In this document: positions 19,717 through 26,222 of the stretch, one piece after another
Numbering within the stretch: position 1 is the stretch's first letter
Layout: each line of letters begins with the position of its first letter
NCBI RefSeq assembly: GCF_011682065.1
Contig: NZ_VUYU01000027.1
Coordinates: 1 to 64,000, forward strand
Direction of reading: 5' to 3'
Length of the DNA: 64,000 nt
From: Massilia rubra
Lineage (GTDB): Bacteria; Pseudomonadota; Gammaproteobacteria; Burkholderiales; Burkholderiaceae_D
Made by a program: the position numbers and the translations under genes
Notes under the pieces: model-generated
What the model saw: the letters and a program-made list of their open reading frames with translations, nothing else
What the model was told of the DNA's origin: nothing
Databases searched by the model: none

Positions 19717-20625
19717 GTGCCGAACCGAAGCAATTACATTGGCCGATTCGCGCCATCGCCGACCGGGCCGCTGCACCAGGGATCGCTGGTGGCGGCCATG
19801 GCGAGCTACCTGGACGCCAGGGCGCATCACGGTAGCTGGCTGGTGCGCATCGAGGATGTGGACGAAGGCCGCAGCGTGCCGGGCGCCGCGCAGGGCATCC
19901 TGGCCTTGCTGCGCACCCTGGGCATGGATTGGGATGGCGAGGTGGTCTGGCAGAGCCGGCGCAAGCAGTTGTACCAGGCCGCCGCCGAGCAACTCGGCGC
20001 GCACGTCTACCCGTGCGGCTGCAACCGCCGCGAAATCGCCGATTCCCGCCTCGGCACCGCGCCCGACGGCTCGGCCATCTATCCCGGCACCTGCCGGCAC
20101 GGCCTCGCGCCCGGCAAGACCATGCGCAGCCTGCGCGTGCGCGTGCCCGATCGCGCCGGCCACGCCGACCTGATCGCCTTTACCGACCGCGCCGCCGGCC
20201 CCGTGGCGCAACATCTGGCCAGCGAGTCGGGCGACTTCGTGCTCAAGCGCGCCGATGGCTTCTGGGCCTACCAGCTTGCGGTGGTGGTTGACGATGCGCA
20301 GCAGGGCGTCACCGACATCGTGCGCGGCGCCGACCTGATCGATTCAACCCCGCGCCAGATCTATCTGCAACACCTGCTGGGCTTGCCTGTCCCGCGTTAC
20401 CTGCATGTGCCGGTCGTGCGCAATGCGGATGGTGAAAAACTGTCCAAGCAGACTGGCGCGCTGGCGATCGCCCCCGAGGACCAACGCCAGGCGCTCGGCG
20501 CACTGCAGGCCAGCGCCGCGTTCCTGCAATTGCCACTGGCGCCGGCAAGTTCGGTGGGCGCCTTCTGGCAAGCCGCCATCCCCGCCTGGGCGAACCGGGT
20601 CAAGCCGCCTTTCGCCGCTGCCTGA
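19717..20625 (+). CDS. gluQ: Glutamyl-Q tRNA(Asp) synthetase
   Basis: 302 residues, GTG start. A truncated glutamyl-tRNA synthetase paralogue (no anticodon-binding domain) that attaches glutamate to queuosine at position 34 of tRNA(Asp). Seen: the class-I signature [15 protein letters not shown] (HIGH-type), the zinc site C-G-C-N-R-R-E plus G-T-C-R-H-G, and the second signature K-L-S-K-Q (KMSKS-type). The length and the missing C-terminal domain separate it from GltX. Confidence 0.94.
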   Translation: MPNRSNYIGRFAPSPTGPLHQGSLVAAMASYLDARAHHGSWLVRIEDVDEGRSVPGAAQGILALLRTLGMDWDGEVVWQSRRKQLYQAAAEQLGAHVYPCGCNRREIADSRLGTAPDGSAIYPGTCRHGLAPGKTMRSLRVRVPDRAGHADLIAFTDRAAGPVAQHLASESGDFVLKRADGFWAYQLAVVVDDAQQGVTDIVRGADLIDSTPRQIYLQHLLGLPVPRYLHVPVVRNADGEKLSKQTGALAIAPEDQRQALGALQASAAFLQLPLAPASSVGAFWQAAIPAWANRVKPPFAAA

Positions 20626-20670
20626 GTTCGCGCGCGACGCGCATCGCGCCCGGCACCGGCGGCAAGGAAT

Positions 20671-21129
20671 CTACTTTCTCTGGATGGTGATCTGGCCGTC
20701 GGCTTCCAGGAAAGCGCAGCGCATGTCCTTGATGTCGCAATCGGAGCAGCGCAGGGCCTGGTCGACCTCTTCGCGTGAAATGCGGCAGCGCTTCATCACC
20801 TTGTCGTACAGCTCGCCGTCGCGCCCGAGCAGCACTGCGCTGCCGTCGAGGATGTCCGACATTTTTTTGCTGTGCGACGACAGGAACGACATCGTCATGT
20901 TCAGCCCGACCAGCACCGCGGCCACGATGAAGCCGCCAAACAGCGATTGATCGCCGCCCGTGAGCGAGTTCGATACCGCTTCGCTGAGCAACATCACCAC
21001 CAGCAGGTCGAACGGCGTGAACTGGCCGACCGTGCGCCGTCCCGACACGCGCACCATGAGCAGCAGGATCAGATACACGGCCGCCCCGCGCACGACGAAT
21101 TCCCACCATGGATGGTCCATCTCGAACAT
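20671..21129 (-). CDS. DUF421 / YetF-family membrane protein
   Basis: 152 residues. N-terminal membrane helices (about 9-27, 39-50 region and 60-85) followed by a cytoplasmic YetF-like domain. Seen: the family segment R-V-S-G-R-R-T-V-G-Q-F-T-P-F-D-L-L-V-V-M-L-L-S-E-A-V-S-N-S-L, the G-x-x-x-L-G-R-D-G-E-L region, and a C-terminal beta-stranded R-C-A-F-L-E-A-D-G-Q-I-T-I-Q-R. The family is widespread and poorly understood. AAAGGA precedes the ATG at 21129 by 7 bases. It is convergent with gluQ and divergent from the RNase Z gene. Confidence 0.87.
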   Translation of the reverse strand: MFEMDHPWWEFVVRGAAVYLILLLMVRVSGRRTVGQFTPFDLLVVMLLSEAVSNSLTGGDQSLFGGFIVAAVLVGLNMTMSFLSSHSKKMSDILDGSAVLLGRDGELYDKVMKRCRISREEVDQALRCSDCDIKDMRCAFLEADGQITIQRK

Positions 21130-21270
21130 GTGCAATTCCTTTCAGGATGAGCTTGGTGGATTGTGGATTGATCATATTGTAAAGAAACGGCGCCTGGCGT
21201 GGGTTGCGTCGTCGTGCGGGGCATGGCGCCCTGCGCTGGCGGCCCTGCCTCGGCTGGCGCATAATATGGC

Positions 21271-22224
21271 ATGTTCAAATTGACCTTTTTAGGCACGTCC
21301 TCGGGCGTCCCCACCAAAAACCGCAACGTCACCGCGCTGGCGCTGCAAACCACCCTGAACCGCGACTGGTGGCTGGTCGATTGCGGCGAGGGCACCCAGC
21401 ATCGCCTGCAGCACATCGCGCTGAGCGTGCACGACCTGGCCGGCATTTGCATCACCCACATTCATGGCGACCACAGCTACGGCTTGCCGGGATTCCTGGC
21501 CAGCGCCGCCATGAACGGACGCAAGCGGGCGCTGATCCTGATCGCGCCGCTGGCCGTCAAGGCCTGGCTGGACGCGACCATGCTGCACACCGAGCTGTTC
21601 CTGCCGTTTCCGCTGATCCATGTGGATGTCGCCGACGAACAACTGGTGCACCAGGAGGGCGGCTTGCGCATCGAGCGCCACCACCTGTCGCACCGCGCCC
21701 CGAGCGTGGGTTTTCGCTTCGCCGTGGAAAGCAGTAAATGGAAGCTCGACAGCGCGGCCCTGCGCGCGCGCGGCGTGCCTTCCGGTCCGCTGTGGGGCAA
21801 ATTGCAGGCCGGCGTCGACGTCGTGCTGGACGATGGCGCCGTGCTGGCCGCCGCCGATTTCCGCGTGGCCGATGTGCAACGCGCGGTGGCCGTGATTGGC
21901 GGCGACAACGATACCCCGGCGCTGCTCAGCGAGGCCTGCGCCGAGGCGCAGGTGCTGGTGCACGAGGCCACCTACACCGAGGCCATCCTGCAAAAAGTCG
22001 GGCCGGGGCCAACCCACAGTTCGGTGCAGCGCGTGGCGCAGTTCGCCACGGAGCGTGGCTTGCCGAACCTGATCCTGACCCACTTCAGCGCGCGCTACGA
22101 CAATCCGGAAGGCATGGCCGAACTCGACGCCGAAGCGCGCCTGCATTACGCGGGCAATCTGTTCCTGGCAGAGGACTTCGCCAGCTACGAGCTCGATGCG
22201 GCCGGAGTGGTGCGCAAGCTGTAG
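21271..22224 (+). CDS. rnz: Ribonuclease Z-like metallo-beta-lactamase-fold nuclease
   Basis: 317 residues. tRNA 3'-processing endonuclease family (ElaC/RNase Z). Zinc ligands are visible: T-H-I-H-G-D-H-S-Y-G-L-P-G (H-x-H-x-D-H), a later H-E-A-T-Y aspartate/glutamate region (LVHEATYTEAI), and L-T-H-F-S-A-R-Y with the last histidine. N-terminus MFKLTFLGTSSGVPTKNRN is the RNase Z signature (F-L-G-T-S-S-G-x-P-T). Slight shortness of the exosite arm means a non-tRNA phosphodiesterase role cannot be excluded, but the overall pattern is standard. Confidence 0.93.
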   Translation: MFKLTFLGTSSGVPTKNRNVTALALQTTLNRDWWLVDCGEGTQHRLQHIALSVHDLAGICITHIHGDHSYGLPGFLASAAMNGRKRALILIAPLAVKAWLDATMLHTELFLPFPLIHVDVADEQLVHQEGGLRIERHHLSHRAPSVGFRFAVESSKWKLDSAALRARGVPSGPLWGKLQAGVDVVLDDGAVLAAADFRVADVQRAVAVIGGDNDTPALLSEACAEAQVLVHEATYTEAILQKVGPGPTHSSVQRVAQFATERGLPNLILTHFSARYDNPEGMAELDAEARLHYAGNLFLAEDFASYELDAAGVVRKL

Positions 22225-22358
22225 GCCGATTCCGCGCTCTTACCCCTTCTGTGTATGCATCGAAAACTTCGATCTGGCCAGACATGCCGGTGTTAGTATC
22301 GCAACTGTTCTGCGAGTAAATACATCTTTCCCATGTGTGCCATTTCAAAGGAAACCTC

Positions 22359-23219
22359 ATGACCGCTCCGCAACTGCGCCGTGCCAACTATGGCCTTGAC
22401 GCACCGAAGGTAGTTCGTAATCTGGTGCTGGGGGCGATCGCCGGCCTGTTGCTGTGGGGTTCGGCCAGCTTGGGACTGTGGTCCGGGCAACTGCTCATTC
22501 CGCTGGGCGCCGATGGACTGCGGATTGGCGTCGCCGATAGCGGGCGCTTCTTTGCCATCGTCCTCCCCTTGACCGCGCTCTGGATGGTGTGGGAAAGCAA
22601 AGTCGGCAAGCTGCGCAACCGCGAAAAAATGCTGCAGCGCCTGACGTGGACCGGCAAGGAGCAGGTGCTCGATCTTGGCTGCGGCCGCGGGCTGTTGATG
22701 ATCGGCGCCGCCAGGCGCTTGACGACAGGCACCGCCACCGGCATCGACATCTGGCAAACGGAAGATCTGTCCGGCAATCGGCCCGAAGCAACGCTGGACA
22801 ATGCGCGCTGCGAGGGCGTGGAGGCGCGGGTGGACATCCAAACCGCCGATATGCGTGCGCTGCCGTTCGCGGATGCTTCGTTCGACGTGGTCGTCTCGCG
22901 TGCCGCCATCCATAATCTGTACGACGCCGGCGACCGCGCCAAGGCGATCGGCGAAGTGGCGCGCGTATTACGGCCGGGCGGTCACGCGCTGATTGAAGAT
23001 ATCCGCCACGGCGGCGAATACGAGGCGAGCTTCATGCAACACGGCTGCACCCATATCGAGCGCATCGGCTCGCGCATCGAAGCGCTGCTCACGACCCTCA
23101 TCACCTTCGGCTCGCTGCGTCCGGCCACGCTGCTGGTCAGAAAAGCGGGCTCAATTCAGGAACCTGACACCAACCCCGCGCGATATTCGCCGATAACCTC
23201 GATCAGCCCGACGATATGA
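22359..23219 (+). CDS. Membrane-anchored SAM-dependent methyltransferase
   Basis: 286 residues. Two predicted membrane helices at the N-terminus (about 22-43, VLGAIAGLLLWGSASLGLW, and 62-80, FFAIVLPLTALWMVW) precede a class I methyltransferase domain: V-L-D-L-G-C-G-R-G-L-L-M-I-G-A-A (motif I), T-G-I-D-I-W, an acidic D-M-R-A-L-P-F-A-D-A-S-F-D-V-V-V-S (motif IV region), V-A-R-V-L-R-P-G-G-H-A-L-I-E-D (post-motif). Resembles UbiE/Methyltransf_11 enzymes; a hydrophobic or membrane-bound acceptor is plausible from the anchor. AAAGGAAA lies before the ATG. Its last 64 bp overlap the convergent gene on the other strand. Confidence 0.85.
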   Translation: MTAPQLRRANYGLDAPKVVRNLVLGAIAGLLLWGSASLGLWSGQLLIPLGADGLRIGVADSGRFFAIVLPLTALWMVWESKVGKLRNREKMLQRLTWTGKEQVLDLGCGRGLLMIGAARRLTTGTATGIDIWQTEDLSGNRPEATLDNARCEGVEARVDIQTADMRALPFADASFDVVVSRAAIHNLYDAGDRAKAIGEVARVLRPGGHALIEDIRHGGEYEASFMQHGCTHIERIGSRIEALLTTLITFGSLRPATLLVRKAGSIQEPDTNPARYSPITSISPTI

Positions 23220-23524
23220 TCGTTGAGCGCTTCAAGTTCCTCGGCCGGAATCCACCACTCGGTATGCATGTCGCCGCCGACTTGTTGAATCTGATAGTGC
23301 TCCATGAACGATGCAAGCACGTGAAAGCGCGTCACGTAGCCGACGCCGCTGGCGCCGATGTTCCATTCGATGGCAATCTGCTTGGCATAGGCCTCGTTCG
23401 TGACCGGATAAAAAATCGGCTGCTCCGGCAAGCGCGGCGGCCAGCGCTTGAAACCCGCCTGCCGTAGCAGAGCGAGTTCCTCGGGGCCGGTGGGGCGGTA
23501 GAGAACGACTGTTTGATTTGTCAT
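23156..23524 (-). CDS. Small uncharacterised protein (family often labelled 'ADP-ribosylation/crystallin J1')
   Basis: 122 residues, no signal peptide or membrane segment. I recognise the pattern V-x-L-Y-R-P-T-G-P-E-E-L, K-R-W-P-P-R-L-P-E-Q-P-I-F-Y-P-V-T-N-E-x-Y-A-x-Q-I-A, W-N-x-x-A-S-G-V-G-Y-V-T-R-F, which recurs in small proteins of actinobacteria and proteobacteria that databases name after ADP-ribosylation/crystallin J1; that name is not supported by an ADP-ribosylglycohydrolase active site here. The C-terminal W-W-I-P-A-E-E-L-E-A-L-N motif is also typical. Its 3' end overlaps the methyltransferase gene tail-to-tail. Confidence 0.75.
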   Translation of the reverse strand: MTNQTVVLYRPTGPEELALLRQAGFKRWPPRLPEQPIFYPVTNEAYAKQIAIEWNIGASGVGYVTRFHVLASFMEHYQIQQVGGDMHTEWWIPAEELEALNDHIVGLIEVIGEYRAGLVSGS

Positions 23525-23562
23525 TTTTCGCTTTCACATAGTTGTCATGCGCGCCGCCATCG

Positions 23563-24123
23563 TCATTGCGCGCGGCGGTACATCACGTCGGTCCGCAGCA
23601 CGTATTTGAGGCCGTCGATGACTTCCGTTCCCTGGTGCGGCAGCTTGTGCGGGAATACCAGCGCCGCGCCTTGCTGCGGTTTGATGAATTCGGTCTTGAA
23701 TTCCGTATCGCCGCCCTCGAAGTCGCCGTTCAGGTAAATCATGAACGTCAGGCGACTCGCTTCATCCGGCGACCTGGCATACACGCCGTCCGTATGCCAC
23801 TTGAAATACTCCTTCGGGCCATACCGGTAAAAACGGAACCGTTCGTTAAAGCCGGTCAAGGCCCAGTCACCGATGCTGGCGGGCAGCAGGGCGCGCGCCT
23901 GTTCGAACAGCGAAACGGCCAGCGCGGCATCGTCGAAAATCACGCGGTCGTTATTGCGGATATCTTCCGCCCGCCGCGAGACCCCACTGATGTGTACTTC
24001 CGACGGTACGTAGCCGGCTTCTTCGCCGAGCGCGATGTAATGCTGGCACATGGCCGGGGTGAGGAAGTGTTCGATGACGAATACTCCCGAATTTTTCTCG
24101 ACGACGCGCATAGTGGTGTTCAT
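23563..24123 (-). CDS. 2OG-Fe(II) oxygenase (prolyl 4-hydroxylase-like)
   Basis: 186 residues, double-stranded beta-helix dioxygenase. The iron ligands are visible as H-T-D (Y-F-K-W-H-T-D-G-V-Y) and the distal histidine in F-P-H-K-L-P-H-Q-G, with the 2-oxoglutarate-binding arginine in Y-V-L-R-T-D-V-M-Y. The D-G-D/N-F-x-G-G-D-T-x-F segment (YLNGDFEGGDTEF) is typical of P4Hc-domain proteins. Substrate unknown; protein prolyl hydroxylation is one option. Cytoplasmic. It has the same strand as its 23.2-25.3 kb neighbours but is separated from the next upstream gene by ~100 bp with a CTTAGT / ACTAAG inverted repeat (about 24187-24209). Confidence 0.87.
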   Translation of the reverse strand: MNTTMRVVEKNSGVFVIEHFLTPAMCQHYIALGEEAGYVPSEVHISGVSRRAEDIRNNDRVIFDDAALAVSLFEQARALLPASIGDWALTGFNERFRFYRYGPKEYFKWHTDGVYARSPDEASRLTFMIYLNGDFEGGDTEFKTEFIKPQQGAALVFPHKLPHQGTEVIDGLKYVLRTDVMYRRAQ

Positions 24124-24225
24124 ATGGGTTCATTTTCTCTTGGAATGAACACATCATAATTGACTTAGTGTTTTCGCACAACTAACTTAGTATGAATTTC
24201 TCACTAAGATGATCGGCAGCCGCGC

Positions 24226-24837
24226 TCAGGCAATCGCCACGATCAGGCTTGCCCCCGCGCGCTTGGCTTCCTGGAGGGACACGAGTACCCACAAGACGCC
24301 CGCCTGGTCGTCTTGCATTGCATCGAGTTCGCTCTCGAAGGGCTCCAGTTCGGCCAGCAATGCCACTACCTGGGCCGGCAAGAGCCAGGAGAGATGAAAG
24401 ACGTCGTCTTGCGATTGGTAGACATGGCCGTCGCATTCGACCAGCGAACAGCCGCGAAACAGCGCGCGATAGTAATCGCAGGCGACGGCCGAGGCAGCCG
24501 GCAAGACATCGGATAGCTCGCTAGCGTAGCGATACCACTTGTGCATGGACGGCGTGATATCGATCGCCGGATGCCGGTGGCTGTCGAAGCTGAAGTTCCA
24601 GTAGTATTCATCGATAATCAAGTCGATCAGCCTGGCTTCCTCGCGCGATGCTGTAAGCAATGCGGCCTCGCCACGCCGCATGAAGTCGAGGATCTTTTCC
24701 CGCATGCCCGCTGGGAACTCATCGGGATACTCTGCAATGCGCGGGTCCAGCCACGCGAGAAAGACGCCGAGATCTGCAAGGAACGCGGTCTTGACACCAT
24801 CCTCGTCGCCGAGCGAGTAGTGCACGTAGGTGCCCAT
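24226..24837 (-). CDS. Hypothetical protein
   Basis: 203 residues, cytoplasmic, acidic and aromatic-rich; I do not recognise a family. Seen: MGTYVHYSLGDEDGVKTAFLA at the start, an L-D-P-R-I-A-E-Y-P segment, I-D-L-I-I-D-E-Y-Y-W-N-F (about 88-99), and a helical C-terminal half. The style (single small acidic globular domain beginning M-G-x-x-x-x-Y) recalls DUF1877-like proteins, but the match is not good enough to claim. GGAG lies 6 bases upstream of the ATG at 24837, which excludes the earlier in-frame ATG. It is followed 102 bp downstream by the hydroxylase gene and preceded by the BlaI-type gene. Confidence 0.6.
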   Translation of the reverse strand: MGTYVHYSLGDEDGVKTAFLADLGVFLAWLDPRIAEYPDEFPAGMREKILDFMRRGEAALLTASREEARLIDLIIDEYYWNFSFDSHRHPAIDITPSMHKWYRYASELSDVLPAASAVACDYYRALFRGCSLVECDGHVYQSQDDVFHLSWLLPAQVVALLAELEPFESELDAMQDDQAGVLWVLVSLQEAKRAGASLIVAIA

Positions 24838-24908
24838 CGTATACTCCAGTTGGTTGATGCAGGGCGGTTGGCGCGCCCGAGGCATGAGGCATGAGGCATG
24901 AAAACGGA

Positions 24909-25292
24909 CTACTTTTGTTCCTGGTCCAGGATCGCCTGGATTTCCGCCCGTTCGCGCGCGCTTACGTGCCCGCGCAGGGCGGCGAGCACCAGTTCCTTGC
25001 CCGAGCCCGAAAACGCCTTGTGGATCAGTTCCTTGATCAGGCTGGTCTGCAGCGAGTCCTGCGGCTGCGCCGGCGCGTACACATGCGCGCGGGCGCTTTC
25101 GTCACGCGTGAGCAAACCCTTGGTGTGCATTAACTGAAGCAGGCGCAGCACGGTCGCGTACGCCATGTCGGGACGGCTGGCCACGGCCGCCTGGTGCACC
25201 TGTTTGGCGCTGGCCGGCCCGAGTTGCCACAGCAGGCGCAGCATTTCCAGTTCCGCTGCGGTGGGCTTGGGGATGGCGGTCGGCTCTGGCAT
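24909..25292 (-). CDS. BlaI/MecI/CopY-family transcriptional repressor
   Basis: 127 residues. Winged helix-turn-helix of the penicillinase-repressor family: P-T-A-A-E-L-E-M-L-R-L-L-W, A-S-A-K-Q-V-H-Q-A, M-A-Y-A-T-V-L-R-L-L-Q-L-M-H-T-K-G-L-L-T-R-D, then a C-terminal dimerisation helix (about 80-127). In typical systems it is paired with a BlaR1/MecR1 (M56) membrane sensor-protease that cleaves it; no such gene is in this window, and the next downstream gene is the unrelated 203-residue protein. It probably represses its own transcription from the inverted repeat just upstream. Confidence 0.9.
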   Translation of the reverse strand: MPEPTAIPKPTAAELEMLRLLWQLGPASAKQVHQAAVASRPDMAYATVLRLLQLMHTKGLLTRDESARAHVYAPAQPQDSLQTSLIKELIHKAFSGSGKELVLAALRGHVSARERAEIQAILDQEQK

Positions 25293-25317
25293 GGGGAGGG
25301 TAGCGGTGGGAATGTAC

Positions 25318-25335
25318 CTAGAATAAATTATCTAG
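25318..25335. promoter_or_regulatory. Candidate operator of the BlaI-type repressor
   Basis: Inverted repeat CTAGA-N8-TCTAG, AT-rich, 26-43 bp upstream of the repressor's start codon, where it would overlap the promoter. BlaI-family repressors bind such short dyads as dimers. Confidence 0.5.
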
Positions 25336-25350
25336 ATGGGAAAGTCCAGT

Positions 25351-26031
25351 TCAGATCTCCGACCACATGCGCAGCAGGTTGTGATAATGCCCGGTCAGGC
25401 TGACGGTTTCCTCGCTGTCGCCCAGTTGGGCGCGCAGGCGCACAATAGTCTGGTCGAGTTCGAGCAGCATGGCGCGGCGGGCATCGTCGCGCACCATGCT
25501 CTGGACCCAGAAGAAAGAGCAGACGCGGCTGCCGCGCGTGACCGCTTCGACCTTGTGCACGCTCGACGAGGGATACACGATCATATCGCCCGCCGGCAGC
25601 TTGACTTCATGCACGCCGTAGGTGTCGTTGACGATCAGTTCGCCGCCGTCGTAGTCCTCGGGCTCGCACAGGAACAGGGTGCAGGAGACATCGGTACGCA
25701 GCGGCAAGGTGCTGCCGGCGACGTTACGCACGGCGCCGTCCACATGCGCGCCGTAGTGTCCGCCGCCGGTGTAGCGGTTGAACAGCGGCGGCACGGTGCG
25801 CAGGGGCAGGGCGGCGGCGAAGTAGAGCGGATTGGCAGCCAGGGCCGCGAGGATAATGCGGCCCAGTTCGGCGGCGAGGGGGCCGTCGGTGGGCAGTTGC
25901 TCGTTGTGCTTGACCTGGGCGCCCTGGGCGCCGACCGTGGCGCGGCCGTCGGTCCAGTCGGCCGCGTCGAGCGAGCGGCGCATGGCGGCGACCTGGTCGG
26001 GGGTGAGTACCTGGGGAATGTGGAGCATCAT
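25351..26031 (-). CDS. piuC: PKHD-type Fe(II)/2OG-dependent hydroxylase PiuC
   Basis: 226 residues. PiuC/YbiX family: 2OG-Fe(II) oxygenase encoded next to catecholate siderophore receptors. Seen: [11 protein letters not shown] start, [10 protein letters not shown] (H-x-D iron ligands), [28 protein letters not shown] (distal His and 2OG-binding Arg), then the helical C-terminal domain. The next gene upstream on the same strand encodes a Fiu-like TonB receptor, the classical fiu-ybiX pairing. The frame is open 31 codons further upstream, but those codons translate a palindromic repeat; the start at 26031 gives the family N-terminus. Confidence 0.93.
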   Translation of the reverse strand: MMLHIPQVLTPDQVAAMRRSLDAADWTDGRATVGAQGAQVKHNEQLPTDGPLAAELGRIILAALAANPLYFAAALPLRTVPPLFNRYTGGGHYGAHVDGAVRNVAGSTLPLRTDVSCTLFLCEPEDYDGGELIVNDTYGVHEVKLPAGDMIVYPSSSVHKVEAVTRGSRVCSFFWVQSMVRDDARRAMLLELDQTIVRLRAQLGDSEETVSLTGHYHNLLRMWSEI

Positions 26032-26084
26032 AAAATGTGTGGTGTATGAGGAGATGAGCTGTTGAGCATATTTATGCGTTAACC

Positions 26085-26179
26085 TCAAAACCGTCATTCC
26101 CGCGCAGGCGGGAATCCAAGGCATCTACGCTAAGCGACGGTGCCTTGGATTCCCGCCTGCGCGGGAATGACGGTTTTGA
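26085..26179. repeat. REP/dRS3-like long inverted repeat (39-bp perfect arms)
   Basis: Arms at 26085-26123 and 26141-26179 are exact reverse complements, with a 17-nt loop. Each arm holds the core ATTCCCGC-GCAG-GCGGGAAT, itself a small hairpin. The core fits the ATTCCC-N8-GGGAAT pattern of Neisseria dRS3 repeats and similar dispersed elements in other proteobacteria. It sits between the siderophore receptor and piuC, both minus strand, where it would form a very stable mRNA hairpin. A related copy is at 41470-41557. Confidence 0.9.
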
Positions 26180-26222
26180 AGGTGGCGGGCGAATGTTAAG
26201 TGGGCATGACTCCGCGGGTCTT

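Noticed and set aside
26032-26124. 31-codon N-terminal extension of piuC
   Set aside because: Those codons translate one arm of a dispersed inverted repeat ([10 protein letters not shown]), a well-known artefact; the family N-terminus starts at 26031.
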